A stretch of DNA of 64,000 bases, from assembly GCF_965227505.1 (NCBI RefSeq), contig NZ_OZ245757.1:4092001-4156000 (forward strand). Direction: 5' to 3'. Origin of the DNA: Pelagibius sp965227505 (GTDB lineage: Bacteria > Pseudomonadota > Alphaproteobacteria > Kiloniellales > Kiloniellaceae). Made by a program: the position numbers and the translations under genes. The notes below the pieces were generated by a model. That model searched no databases and had not been told where the DNA came from. It saw nothing but the letters and a program-made list of their open reading frames with translations. Positions 1 to 8,389 of the stretch are shown one piece after another; the stretch's first letter is position 1, and each line of letters opens with the position of its first letter.

Positions 1-687
1 GTCGCTGAGCGACACCAGGACCGCCGGCTCCCCTTGCCAGAGGATGCACTCCTCCGTGGCTTCCATCCAGAACGGTTCGCCCGTGCGCGTCAGGCAGCGC
101 AGCACGCGGGCCGGGCCGGGGTCGCCGCCCTCCAGAATGCGCCGGTGGCGGCGGACCGCCCGGTTGTGCATTTCGATGGGCAGGAAGGGCAGCAGGGTGG
201 GCTCGGCCATCAGGTCGGCCCCGCTGTCGAAGCCGATGCGCCGCGCACAGGCGCGGTTGGCATAGAGCGGGCGGAAGTTGCGGTGCACCAGAACACCGTT
301 GGGAATGCTCTCCACCAGTGCCCTGAACCCGTCGTCGGCCCCTGTGGTCTTTTCCCCGGTGGTCTTTTCCCCGGTGGTCTTTGCCGCTGCCCCCGGCTTC
401 CTGCCGGCGTCCTTCTGTTCCGCCACGTGGTGGATCACCAGCCAATGGCGGCGCTGGCCGTTGCGGTCGAACAGCGGCCGCAGATCGATCAGCGCGGCGT
501 CGCAGTCGGAAAGGCGGCGGCCCTGCAGTTCCTGCGAGCTCCATCCGCTGGCGCGCACGAAAGCCTTGTTGGCGCTGACCAGGGTCGACTCGGCGACGTC
601 GTTGGCCGCGGTGGCCAGGGCCACGGGCTCCTGGAACGCCTCCAGGGACGCCTCGAGTCGGTCGGTCGGACGCAAGGGATTGGACAT
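1..687 (-). CDS. PAS-domain sensory protein, C-terminus outside the window
   Basis: Open for 229 codons from an ATG at 687 to the window edge, so the C-terminal output domain is not visible. Two PAS-like segments can be read. The first, roughly residues 10-95, contains VSANKAFVRASGW and a DRNGQRRHW strand. The second, roughly residues 125-229, contains LVHRNFRPLYANRACARR, with a conserved TRTGEPFW turn. The two are joined by a linker with three copies of a KTTGE-type pentapeptide encoded by a 15-bp tandem repeat. No signal peptide or membrane segment is seen, so a cytoplasmic redox or ligand sensor is likely. PAS proteins usually carry a kinase, GGDEF or HTH output. It is transcribed away from the PhoX gene. 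No clear ribosome binding site precedes the ATG. Confidence 0.72.
   Translation of the reverse strand, partial: MSNPLRPTDRLEASLEAFQEPVALATAANDVAESTLVSANKAFVRASGWSSQELQGRRLSDCDAALIDLRPLFDRNGQRRHWLVIHHVAEQKDAGRKPGAAAKTTGEKTTGEKTTGADDGFRALVESIPNGVLVHRNFRPLYANRACARRIGFDSGADLMAEPTLLPFLPIEMHNRAVRRHRRILEGGDPGPARVLRCLTRTGEPFWMEATEECILWQGEPAVLVSLSD
337..381. repeat. 15-bp tandem repeat, 3 copies, in frame
   Basis: Unit TTCCCCGGTGGTCTT on the plus strand, with two near-identical copies and one with changes. It encodes KTTGE repeats in the linker between the two PAS segments. Copy-number change would only alter linker length. Confidence 0.85.
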
Positions 688-1094
688 GACGGCAATCTGT
701 CTGAACCAGTCGATAGAGTGGCCCGCACAGCCCATCCCGCGCAAGTCCCGACTTGGCGCAGCCGGGGGGCTGCTTCCGGCCTTGGCGAGCCTGCTCTCCG
801 ATTGTTTCAGTCGCATGTGGGCCGCCGCGGAAATTGGTTTCGATTGTTCACATTGCAGACCTACGAGGAACGTTTCCTTCGGGTTGCAGCACCGTGCCTA
901 GTCGCTGAAAACGCAGGGTTTTTCCTTGATCCGCGCGGCCGATCCGGGCCGCCGGCAGGCGGAATTCGGCTGTCATGGATATGTAATCGAAGTGTCATGG
1001 GTCCAGCATCAAGCTGCTGTAGGGTCCCGGCACCGGACAGCCAAAAAATGCCGCGAAAGCGGTGTCACCCCCGCATCTAGGAGAGGCACCTAAA
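688..1094. other. divergent intergenic region between the PAS gene and phoX
   Basis: About 400 bp without a convincing gene. The right-hand part holds the Pho box (970-998) and the phoX ribosome binding site. The left part should hold the PAS-gene promoter, but no clear -35/-10 pair stands out. Confidence 0.6.
970..998 (+). promoter_or_regulatory. Pho box with three half-sites (PhoB operator)
   Basis: Three 7-bp direct repeats, CTGTCAT (970-976), ATGTAAT (981-987) and GTGTCAT (992-998), separated by exactly 4 bp each, giving an 11-bp period. This matches the PhoB consensus of CTGTCAT-like half-sites with 4-bp spacers. It lies about 100 bp before the start codon of the PhoX-type phosphatase, the expected place for phosphate-starvation control. 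Confidence 0.88.
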
Positions 1095-3089
1095 ATGAAA
1101 AACAACGACGGATTTGCTTCAAAGGGAGCTGCCTTTGAGGCTTCCGAAGATATTCCTACGAACACCAACCTGACCAAGACCTTCGCCAAGGTCGCCGCGC
1201 GGCGTTACGGCCGCCGCGACGTGATGCGCGGCGCCTTGGGGCTTGCCGCGACGACGGCGCTGGGCAGCACCCTGGGCGCGCTGGGCGGCGCCAAGACGGC
1301 TGAAGCGGCGGAGGGCCGCTACGTCTGGACCGAGATCGAGCACGGTGTGGACGAGACCCACCATGTGGCCGAGGGGCACAGCGCCGAGGTTCTGATCCGC
1401 TGGGGCGATCCGGTGGTGCCGGGCGCGCCGGAGTTCGATCCCGCGAACCAGACCGCGGAAGCCCAGGCCCAGCAGTTCGGCTACAACAACGACTATCTGG
1501 GCTACGTCGGCCTGCCCTTCGGCTCGGACAATCCGGATCACGGCCTGCTGTGCGTGAACCACGAGTACACCAGCGAAGAGGTCATGTTCCCCGGCATCGG
1601 CCGCCAGGACCGCAAGGGCTTCCCCGATATGACCGAGGATCTGGTCAACATCGAGATGGCCGCCCACGGCGGCTCGGTGATCGAGGTGAAGCGTGAAGGC
1701 GACCGCTGGTCCATCGTTGCCGACGGCCAGTACAACCGCCGCATCACCGCCAACGGCACCTACATGGAACTGACCGGCCCGGCAGCCGGCAGCGACCGCC
1801 TGAAGACCTCGGTCGACCAGAGCGGCACCCGCTGCATCGGCACCATCAACAACTGCGCCGGCGGCATCACCCCCTGGGGAACCTATCTGATGGCCGAGGA
1901 GAACTTCCACGGCTACTTCGGCGGCGTCGTCGACGGCCACCCCGAAGAGCGCAACTACAAGCGCTACGGCGTGCCGGGCGGCTGGTATGCCTGGTCCAAG
2001 TTCCACAAGCGCTTCGACATCAACGCCGAGCCCAACGAGGCCAACCGCTTCGGCTGGGTCGTGGAGGTCGACATCTTCGACCCCACCTCGACGCCGAAGA
2101 AGCGCACCGCCATGGGCCGCTTCAAGCACGAGGGCGCGGAATCGATCATCAACAGTGACGGCCGCGTTGTCGTCTACATGGGCGACGATCAGCGCTTCGA
2201 CTATCTCTACAAGTTCGTCTCGGAACGCCGCTACAATCCGGACAACCGCGAAGCCAACATGGACATCCTCGACAGCGGCACGCTTTTCGTGGCCCGCTTC
2301 AACGAGGATGGCACCGCCGACTGGCTGCCGCTCATCCACGGCCACGGCCCGCTGACCCCGGAGAACGGCTTCGACAGCCAGGCCGACGTGGTCATCGAAG
2401 CGCGCACCGCCGCCGACCTGCTGGGCGCCACCCCGATGGACCGTCCGGAGGACGTTGAGCCCAGCGCCACGACCAACAAGGTCTACGTGATGCTGACCAA
2501 CAACTCCCGGCGCAAGGCCGATGCGGTGGACGGTCCCAATCCGCGCGGGCCGAACAACTTCGGTCAGGTTGTCGAAATGACCCCGCCGAACGGTGACCAC
2601 GACGCGCTGCGCTATACCTGGGACCTGCTGGTGGTGGCCGGCAATCCCAACGACCCGGAAGTGGGCGCCAAGTATCACCCGGCGACCTCGGAGAACGGCT
2701 GGTTCGGTTCGCCCGACAACTGCGCCGTCGATCCGAACGGCCGGCTCTGGATCTCGACCGACCAGGGCTCGAACTGGGCCAAGACCGGCACCGCCGACGG
2801 CCTCTGGGGCGTCGAGACCGAAGGCGACATGCGCGGTTACAGCAAGATGTTTTTCCGCACCCCCATCGGGGCGGAACTCTGCGGGCCGAAGTTCACGCCG
2901 GATACCACGTCTCTGTTCCTGGCGATCCAGCACCCGGCCACCGACGGGACCAAGGCCTATCCCGGCTTCGAGCGCGACTCCACCTTCGAGGATCCGGCCA
3001 CCCGCTGGCCCGACTTTACCGAAGGCATGCCGCCGCGGCCCTCGGTCGTGGTCATCCGCAAGGATGACGGCGGCGAGATCGGCACCTGA
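1095..3089 (+). CDS. phoX: PhoX-family alkaline phosphatase, Tat-exported
   Basis: 664 aa, in the size range of PhoX. PhoX enzymes are monomeric Ca/Fe-dependent phosphatases that release phosphate from phosphoesters in the periplasm. The N-terminus has a twin-arginine motif (RRDVMRGALG, about residues 45-54), then a hydrophobic stretch and a cleavage-like AEAAE. PhoX signatures are visible: NCAGGITPWGTYLMAEEN, which contains the family's Cys and Glu metal ligands, and FGSPDNCAVDPNGRLWISTD. ATG 1095 is preceded by AGGAGAGG at 8 nt. A triple Pho box lies upstream and an intrinsic terminator follows, so it is probably monocistronic and phosphate-regulated. Some DUF839/PhoX relatives have other roles, but the Pho box supports the phosphatase call. 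Confidence 0.9.
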   Translation: MKNNDGFASKGAAFEASEDIPTNTNLTKTFAKVAARRYGRRDVMRGALGLAATTALGSTLGALGGAKTAEAAEGRYVWTEIEHGVDETHHVAEGHSAEVLIRWGDPVVPGAPEFDPANQTAEAQAQQFGYNNDYLGYVGLPFGSDNPDHGLLCVNHEYTSEEVMFPGIGRQDRKGFPDMTEDLVNIEMAAHGGSVIEVKREGDRWSIVADGQYNRRITANGTYMELTGPAAGSDRLKTSVDQSGTRCIGTINNCAGGITPWGTYLMAEENFHGYFGGVVDGHPEERNYKRYGVPGGWYAWSKFHKRFDINAEPNEANRFGWVVEVDIFDPTSTPKKRTAMGRFKHEGAESIINSDGRVVVYMGDDQRFDYLYKFVSERRYNPDNREANMDILDSGTLFVARFNEDGTADWLPLIHGHGPLTPENGFDSQADVVIEARTAADLLGATPMDRPEDVEPSATTNKVYVMLTNNSRRKADAVDGPNPRGPNNFGQVVEMTPPNGDHDALRYTWDLLVVAGNPNDPEVGAKYHPATSENGWFGSPDNCAVDPNGRLWISTDQGSNWAKTGTADGLWGVETEGDMRGYSKMFFRTPIGAELCGPKFTPDTTSLFLAIQHPATDGTKAYPGFERDSTFEDPATRWPDFTEGMPPRPSVVVIRKDDGGEIGT

Positions 3090-3117
3090 CGCCGGCGCTT
3101 CGTCGCTGGACGGATTG

Positions 3118-3146
3118 GGGGGCGGCTGCGGGGCCGCCCCCTTTTT
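3118..3146 (+). terminator. intrinsic terminator of phoX
   Basis: Perfect 9-bp stem GGGGGCGGC (3118-3126) / GCCGCCCCC (3133-3141) with a 6-nt loop, followed by TTTTT (3142-3146), 28 bp after the phoX stop codon. Confidence 0.9.
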
Positions 3147-3183
3147 CCTTGCCGGCGATGCGCGGCTGGCCGACCCTGCGGCC

Positions 3184-3525
3184 ATGACACGGATCAGACC
3201 AGTGGCCAGACCGGAATCCAGATCGGCCGCGGTGGCCCCGGGCCGCTTTCCGGCGCCGCCGGACCCGGTCGCCGTCGCGGCGGCCTGGCGGGCCCGCGGC
3301 TATTCCTGCCACGCCTTCGACGATCCGCCCGGCCAGGCCTGGAACGACTTTGTGCATGAGACCAACGAAGTGGTGACCGTGGTCGAGGGGCGTCTGGAAC
3401 TGATCGTCGAGCGGGCCCGCTTTGTCGTCGAGCCCGGGGACGAGGCCTTTATTCCCAGGCATGCACGCCATTCGGTGCGCAATCTTGCCGAGGGCCGCAC
3501 GCGCTGGCTGTTCGGCTACGACTAG
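3184..3525 (+). CDS. cupin-domain protein
   Basis: 113 aa, a single small beta-barrel domain. The C-terminal half carries the cupin pattern: ETNEVVTVVEGRLELIVE, then FVVEPGDEAFIPRHARHSVRN. The second motif supplies His residues, but the first lacks the usual HxH pair (it has HETNE), so metal binding is uncertain. Single-domain cupins of this kind often act as small sensors or isomerase-like proteins, and no substrate can be inferred. It follows the phoX terminator and is probably transcribed on its own. The nearest AG-rich sequence before the ATG is poor, so the start is only moderately sure. Confidence 0.75.
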   Translation: MTRIRPVARPESRSAAVAPGRFPAPPDPVAVAAAWRARGYSCHAFDDPPGQAWNDFVHETNEVVTVVEGRLELIVERARFVVEPGDEAFIPRHARHSVRNLAEGRTRWLFGYD

Positions 3526-3708
3526 CGTTTTCGACTTTCGTCGCGTTCGGTGCCAGCCCCGTAGGCGCTGAGACGCGAAAACGGGCGCCTCGGGCCGCCC
3601 GGAGTACTCCCGAATCGCCGAGTTTCTCTCTTCTTGTGACATTCCCCACAGTGAGGATGGCCGCCCCTCTGCATGGTGCGTACAGCAACGTCCAGTGAGG
3701 GGAGAACA

Positions 3709-5316
3709 ATGGCTGGCCAGAGCAAAGGAGCCGGCACGGACGGCAGCAAGGACTGCAGTCTGCGGCTTTCTCGGAACTTTCCCTGTGATCTTTTCCCGGC
3801 CGATCTTCCTTTGGACGGCCGCTCGCGCCGCCTGATCGGCCTCGAGGCTTTCACGTTTCTGGATCCCGACCGTCTGAGGCCGTCCAACGAACCGGCACGC
3901 TACCCCGCCGATGCGGCGGCGGCGCATGGCGCCCGCGCCCCGCGCGACGCAGCCATTCAGGACCGCCAGCTGTCCCCGGAACTGGGCTCTCTCGCCGGAC
4001 CGCAGGAGGCGGCAAGATCGATCCGCGAGGACGCGGAAGGCTGCTTCGGGCGCGGCCTTGCGCGGGCGGAATCCGGTGACCATCAGGGTGCCGTGGTGGA
4101 GTTCTCGGCCGCCCTTGCCTGTGATCCGCGCAACGGCCAGTACTTCCTGGAGCGCGCCTACAGCTATCGCCAGCTCGGCTATACCTATCTGGCCATCGAC
4201 GACTTCGAGCAGGCCGGCATCCATGGCGCCGGCTGGGCGGCGGCCCACAACGGCAAGGGCATGGTCCGGCGCGAGAAGGGGGATCTGACCGGAGCGCTCT
4301 GCGACTTCGATGCCGCCATCCGCCACGATGCCAGCTTCGCTGCGGCCTACTCGAACCGCGGCCTCTGCCATCTGGACCGCCATGACTACCTGAAGGCGGT
4401 GTGGGACTTCACCAAGGCGATCGATCTCGCCGGCGAGCAGGTGGTGACCCTGTTTCACCGGGCAGCCGCCCTCAGCCGGCTGAAGCGCCACGAAGAGGCG
4501 GAAGCCAACCTGACCCGCGCGGCCACCCTGGCGCCGAAGGAGGCCACCATCTACAACCGCCGCGGCGTCGCACGGGAAGCCCAGGGCAAGCTGGACGATG
4601 CGATGGCCGACTACGACTGCTCGATCGACCTGGATCCGACCTTTGCCCCTGGCTTTGCCAACCGGGCGCGCCTGCGCCAGCGCATGGCGGATTATCGCGG
4701 CGCCATCGAGGACTACACCCGCGAACTGGAGTTCGAACCCGGCTCCGCCCAGGCGCACGGCCGCCGCGGGCAGTGCTATAGCCGGCTGGGCGAACTGCGC
4801 CTTGCGGTGCTCGATCTCAACGCCGCCCTGGCCGGCCATGACGGCAAGGCCCCGCTCTATCTGGAGCGGGCGCAGTGCTTCGGCGCCCTGAAGAACTTTT
4901 CCAAGGCGGTCGCGGACTGCGACCAGGCCCTGCGGGTTTCGCCGGACTGTGTCTCGGCGCTGCTGGAGCGGGCCCGCTGGCGGGAGCGGCTGCGCGACAT
5001 CGCCGGCGCTCAGGCCGACCTTGACCGGGCGGTGGACCTGGATGACACGCACCCGCGGGCCAGCAACCTGCGCGGCCGTTTTCATCTGCGCCAGGGCTGC
5101 CTGGACGCGGCCCTGCGGGACTTCGAGAAGGATATCGCTCTGAACCCGGCCGAGCCCTGGGCCTACATGGGGCGCGGCGACTGCCTGGCGCGCCTCGGCG
5201 AGGCGCTGGCGGCGGCGGAGGACTACCGGCGGGCCGCCGAACTCTTCGCCGACAACGGCAGTGACGGTGAGCGGGCCTCGGCACTCCAGCGTATGCAGCA
5301 GGTCTTGGTGGCGTAG
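3709..5316 (+). CDS. tetratricopeptide-repeat protein
   Basis: 535 aa. After a low-similarity N-terminal 105 residues, about twelve consecutive 34-residue TPR units can be followed to the C-terminus. Examples are DPTFAPGFANRARLRQRMAD and DPRNGQYFLERAYSYRQLG, with the usual small residues at positions 8, 20 and 27. No signal peptide, membrane segment or enzymatic domain is present, so a cytosolic protein-interaction scaffold is the likely role. The ATG at 3709 follows GAGGGGAG at a good distance; an in-frame upstream ATG at 3673 lacks such a site. Both flanking intergenic regions are long, so this looks like a single-gene unit. The partner is unknown. Confidence 0.85.
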   Translation: MAGQSKGAGTDGSKDCSLRLSRNFPCDLFPADLPLDGRSRRLIGLEAFTFLDPDRLRPSNEPARYPADAAAAHGARAPRDAAIQDRQLSPELGSLAGPQEAARSIREDAEGCFGRGLARAESGDHQGAVVEFSAALACDPRNGQYFLERAYSYRQLGYTYLAIDDFEQAGIHGAGWAAAHNGKGMVRREKGDLTGALCDFDAAIRHDASFAAAYSNRGLCHLDRHDYLKAVWDFTKAIDLAGEQVVTLFHRAAALSRLKRHEEAEANLTRAATLAPKEATIYNRRGVAREAQGKLDDAMADYDCSIDLDPTFAPGFANRARLRQRMADYRGAIEDYTRELEFEPGSAQAHGRRGQCYSRLGELRLAVLDLNAALAGHDGKAPLYLERAQCFGALKNFSKAVADCDQALRVSPDCVSALLERARWRERLRDIAGAQADLDRAVDLDDTHPRASNLRGRFHLRQGCLDAALRDFEKDIALNPAEPWAYMGRGDCLARLGEALAAAEDYRRAAELFADNGSDGERASALQRMQQVLVA

Positions 5317-5610
5317 TGCCGTAAGACGAGGACGCAGAAACAATCAATACAATTTCCGCGTTTCCCCGAAAACGCTTTGAAACATAGCGCTGTCAGAGTC
5401 CTTCCTGCGTGCGGTGCTGAGAACGGGGCCCCCGGCGGGTCTCACGCTCCTGCGGCGGTTCATGCGGCGACTCCGTTGCTGGAACGTGGCTCAGGCCCGG
5501 CGAGAACCCCATTCTTGCATCGCACGCGCAACGCCCTGGTGATCCGCTGACCGACATCCGCTGGCCCGGGCGTTCCAACCAGGCGCCGCGCCGCCTGCAG
5601 GGGAGCCCAG

Positions 5611-6213
5611 ATGACACGCTCGACAGCGCGCATCCGCCTGGCGCGACGGGAAGACATGCCGGCCATCGAGGCCATGCATTTTCTCTCGGTCCAAGCCCTC
5701 AACACCCGGGACTATACGGCCGAGCAGATCGAAGCCTTCATTTCCCATCTCGGAACCTACGATCCCTCGCTGATCGACGACGAAACCTATTTCGTTGCCG
5801 AGGAGGACGGGCGCATCGTCGCCAGCGGCGGCTGGTCCCTGCGGACGCCGCAGTTCGATGAGGAGATGGCGGACTCCGCCGATGGCTCGGGAATGGGCCT
5901 GTCGCCCAGTTCCGCCAAGATCCGGTCGATCTTCGTCCATCCCCAGCACATCCGCCGCGGGCTTGCGACCCGCCTGGTCCAGCTGTCGGAGGAGCAGGCG
6001 GTTATGGCCGGCTGCCGGATTCTGGAACTCTGGGCGACGCTGACGGGCGTGCCGCTCTACTGCGCCCTCGGCTACGAAGAGATTGCGCGCATTCCCTTTG
6101 CGGCGCCGAACGTGCCGCCGCTTCTGTCCGTCCACATGGCAAAGCTGGTCTCGACCGGCACGTCCGAGAACGATTCGCCGCGCGGCGGCAGATCCCGGGC
6201 GAGCGCCGCCTGA
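5611..6213 (+). CDS. GNAT-family N-acetyltransferase
   Basis: 200 aa. GNAT enzymes transfer an acyl group from acyl-CoA to an amine. The fold is visible from RIRLARREDMPAIEAMHF at the N-terminus through the core strand YFVAEEDGRIVASGGWSL. The acetyl-CoA loop follows as SIFVHPQHIRRGLATRLVQ (R/Q-x-x-G-x-A pattern), then the C-terminal LYCALGYEEIARIPF (GY-E motif). The ATG at 5611 has GGGGAG 6 nt upstream. It ends before two hairpins that separate it from the convergent rpsU. The substrate cannot be told; small-molecule or peptide acetylation are both possible. Confidence 0.85.
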   Translation: MTRSTARIRLARREDMPAIEAMHFLSVQALNTRDYTAEQIEAFISHLGTYDPSLIDDETYFVAEEDGRIVASGGWSLRTPQFDEEMADSADGSGMGLSPSSAKIRSIFVHPQHIRRGLATRLVQLSEEQAVMAGCRILELWATLTGVPLYCALGYEEIARIPFAAPNVPPLLSVHMAKLVSTGTSENDSPRGGRSRASAA

Positions 6214-6318
6214 CGGCGAAGCGCCCCGAATTCACAAACCCCGAAATCCCAAATCCCGGGGTAAGCACAGGTCCCGGGCGACGGATTCCGGCTGGACGGT
6301 CTCTGACCTGAAAGCAAG

Positions 6319-6341
6319 AAAGCGGGCAGGACGCCCGCTTT
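6319..6341. terminator. bidirectional hairpin between GNAT and rpsU
   Basis: AAAGCGGGC / GCCCGCTTT, a 9-bp stem with a 5-nt AGGAC loop. A-rich sequence before and T-rich sequence after suit termination from either side of this convergent pair. Confidence 0.7.
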
Positions 6342-6381
6342 GTGTCGTGATTCCGGCTGGTTGCTGTCTGCCAGGGAATCG

Positions 6382-6404
6382 AAGGCCGGATCATCCGGCC
6401 TTTT
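6382..6404 (+). terminator. second hairpin with T-run before rpsU
   Basis: Near-perfect palindrome AAGGCCGGAT-C-ATCCGGCCTT (6382-6402) merging into TTTT (6401-6404). It lies between the GNAT stop and the convergent rpsU stop and could terminate either transcript. Confidence 0.65.
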
Positions 6405-6482
6405 CGCGCTGGTGCTGCCGGGCCGAAGCCCGGCATGGCCTGGACAGGGACTTTGGAGAAGCCCTGCCGGGGGATCTTTCCC

Positions 6483-6686
6483 CTAGAAGCCTTCGCGCTC
6501 CATGCGCTTGCGCAGCAGCTTGCGATAGCGGCGCACGGCCTCAGCGCGTTCGCGCTTTTTGCGGGCCGAGGGCTTTTCGAAGTTGCGGCGGAGTTTCATC
6601 TCCCGGAAGACACCCTCGCGCTGCAGCTTCTTTTTCAGCGCGCGCAGGGCTTGATCGACGTTGTTGTCTCGAACCTGAACTTGCAC
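6483..6686 (-). CDS. rpsU: 30S ribosomal protein S21
   Basis: 67 aa with the S21 sequence throughout: VRDNNVDQALRALKKKLQRE, then GVFREMKLRRNFEKPS and the basic C-terminal helix ending RRYRKLLRKRMEREGF. S21 sits on the platform of the small subunit near the anti-Shine-Dalgarno end of 16S rRNA and assists initiation. The start is GTG (6686). AAGGAG lies unusually far upstream (about 12 nt), so a slightly different start cannot be excluded. It is a single gene facing the GNAT gene. Confidence 0.95.
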   Translation of the reverse strand: MQVQVRDNNVDQALRALKKKLQREGVFREMKLRRNFEKPSARKKRERAEAVRRYRKLLRKRMEREGF

Positions 6687-7001
6687 AGACGCTCAGTGCT
6701 CCTTTCCGAGGCCGCGAAAAGCCCGCACCCTGGCGAACCCTCGGGCCGAATTTCCATAGTATTGAGGCAAAAAAACAATCTCGCGGCACCGCTGCAGCGA
6801 GGATTGAACGCTTGGTATCATAGGGCAGCCGGAAAAGGAAGGCCTTTTTCGCCGGAATCCGGCCCGGTTTTGCTTAGTTTTCGGGGGCTTTCCGGGGGGC
6901 TCTCCGGGCGTTCGCCGGCCGGCGGTCCCGCCTCATGCCGAGGCTGTGGAGACGGCCCGGCCCGCCTTTACCGCACCGGACCGCGCCGCCATATTGTCCT
7001 T
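6687..7001. other. divergent intergenic region between rpsU and def
   Basis: About 315 bp without a gene. The left half should hold the rpsU promoter: a TACTAT-like hexamer is readable on the minus strand near 6760, but no -35 box is correctly spaced. The right half is GC-rich up to the def start. Confidence 0.4.
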
Positions 7002-7643
7002 ATGGCCATCCTCAAGATCGCCCGCATGGGCCACCCGATCCTACGCCGCAAGGCCGCACCGGTCGCCGATCCCACGGCGCCCGAGATCCACCGCCTGGTG
7101 CGCGACATGCTGGAAACCATGGAGGACGCCGGCGGAACGGGCCTCGCCGCGCCCCAGGTGCATATTCCCTTGCGGGTGGTCGTCTTTTTCGTTGCCGCCG
7201 GGCGCGCGGCGACGGAGGACGCGGGTGCTGCGGACGACGCAGTCGCCAACCCCGCCGAGGCCGCTGCGGAGCCCGGCCGGTCCGTGCCGCTCACGATCCT
7301 GGTGAACCCGGAGATCGAGATTCTCGACCCGGCGCTTGCCTTCGGCCCGGAAGCCTGCCTCTCGGTGCCGGGCCTGGTGGGACAGGTGCCGCGCCCGGCC
7401 CGGATACGCTACAGCGGCCTGACGCTCGAGGGCGAGCGGCTGGAGCGCGAAGCCGCCGGCTTTCACGCCCGGGTGGTGCTTCACGAGTGCGACCATTTGG
7501 ACGGTATTCTCTACCCGCAGCGGATGACAGACTTGTCCCTGCTGGCTTTTTCGGAAGAAGCGCTACGCCACGGCGTAGCGGCCCGGCCGGCAGACCCCGA
7601 GGACGCCCAGAGCAACAGCGAGGTCCTTGAAGCCCATGACTGA
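7002..7643 (+). CDS. def: peptide deformylase
   Basis: 213 aa; removes the N-formyl group from nascent peptides using a bound metal. All three family motifs are present: GTGLAAPQV, then EACLSVPG (usually EGCLS, with the metal-binding Cys retained), and HECDHLDG with both His ligands and the catalytic Glu. An Ala/Asp-rich insertion (about residues 67-92) lies between motifs 1 and 2 and makes the protein longer than E. coli Def. The start at 7002 gives the standard MAILKIARMGHPILR N-terminus. Its stop codon lies in an 18-bp tandem repeat that runs into the coq9-like gene. Def paralogues are common in alphaproteobacteria, so this may not be the only copy. Confidence 0.92.
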   Translation: MAILKIARMGHPILRRKAAPVADPTAPEIHRLVRDMLETMEDAGGTGLAAPQVHIPLRVVVFFVAAGRAATEDAGAADDAVANPAEAAAEPGRSVPLTILVNPEIEILDPALAFGPEACLSVPGLVGQVPRPARIRYSGLTLEGERLEREAAGFHARVVLHECDHLDGILYPQRMTDLSLLAFSEEALRHGVAARPADPEDAQSNSEVLEAHD

Positions 7644-7708
7644 CGGCAAGCCCATGACTGATGGCAAGCCCATGACTGACGAGAAGCCCCATGACTGACG
7701 AGAAGCAA
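7631..7708 (+). repeat. tandem repeat across the def stop and COQ9 start
   Basis: Four copies of an AAGCCCATGACTGACG-like unit put ATGs at 7636, 7654, 7672 and 7691 (spacings 18, 18, 19 bp). The def stop (7641-7643) lies in the first copy and the COQ9-family start codon in the fourth. The first three ATGs share one frame, which closes 20 codons later at the TGA of the fourth copy because of the extra base. Confidence 0.9.
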
Positions 7709-8389
7709 AGGCACGCTCTGCTGGACGCCGCTCTGCGTCATGTTCCTTTCGACGGCTGGACCTGGATCGCGCTAGACGCGGCGGCCCGCGATTGCGGGAT
7801 CGAGGCGGCGGAGGCTCGGCGTCTGTTTCCCGGCGGCCCCGCCGAATTGGTGCGGGGTTTCAGCGACGAGGCGGACCGGCGCATGCTGGCGGACCTGGAG
7901 CGCCTCGATCTGGCGTCGATGAAGGTGCGCGAGAAAGTGGCGGCCGGTGTCCGCCTGCGGCTGGAGGCGATCGCCGCGCATCGCGAGGCGGCGCGGCGTG
8001 CGCTGTCGTTCCTGGCGCTGCCGCAGAACGCCGCGCTGGGCCTGCGCTGCCTTTACCGCACCGTCGATGCCATCTGGTATGCCGCCGGCGATACCGCAAC
8101 CGACTACAATTTCTATACCAAGCGCGCCCTGCTGGCCGGGGTCTACTCCTCGACCTTGCTCTACTGGCTGAACGACAAGTCGGAGGACTACGCCGGCACC
8201 TGGAGTTTCCTCGACCGGCGCATTTCCGAGGTGCTCAAGGTGGCGGGCCGCCTCGGCAAGGGCGTTGGGGCGGCTATGAACCTTCCGGACCGTGTGCTGG
8301 GCAGCCTGACGGCGGCGGCCGGTTCCGGCAGCCCGCGCATGCCCTTTGCCCGCAGGCGTCGCGGTCCGCGGCGCGGCGCGCGGGCCTAG
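7691..8389 (+). CDS. coq9: COQ9-family protein (ubiquinone biosynthesis)
   Basis: 232 aa. COQ9 proteins have a TetR-like fold and a lipid-binding C-terminal domain, and they help present the quinone intermediate to the hydroxylase COQ7 at the membrane. The C-terminal COQ9 domain is clear: YRTVDAIWYAAGDTATDYNF, NFYTKRALLAGVYSSTLLYW, then DDKS-like NDKSEDYAGTWSFLDRRI. The final 40 residues are basic. The ATG at 7691 is the last of four in a tandem repeat; the first three lead to a stop, which fixes this start. It is probably cotranscribed with def, 47 bp upstream. A ubiX gene for the same pathway lies further along the window. Confidence 0.9.
   Translation: MTDEKQRHALLDAALRHVPFDGWTWIALDAAARDCGIEAAEARRLFPGGPAELVRGFSDEADRRMLADLERLDLASMKVREKVAAGVRLRLEAIAAHREAARRALSFLALPQNAALGLRCLYRTVDAIWYAAGDTATDYNFYTKRALLAGVYSSTLLYWLNDKSEDYAGTWSFLDRRISEVLKVAGRLGKGVGAAMNLPDRVLGSLTAAAGSGSPRMPFARRRRGPRRGARA

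Noticed and set aside
1119..3185. Long reverse-strand frame of 688 codons over phoX
   Set aside because: Antisense shadow of a GC-rich gene; composition is His/Val/Gly-rich with no family features, while the sense frame is an unmistakable PhoX.
3052..5343. 763-codon reverse frame over the cupin and TPR genes
   Set aside because: Crosses two genes and a terminator; no recognisable domain. The sense frames are clearly coding.
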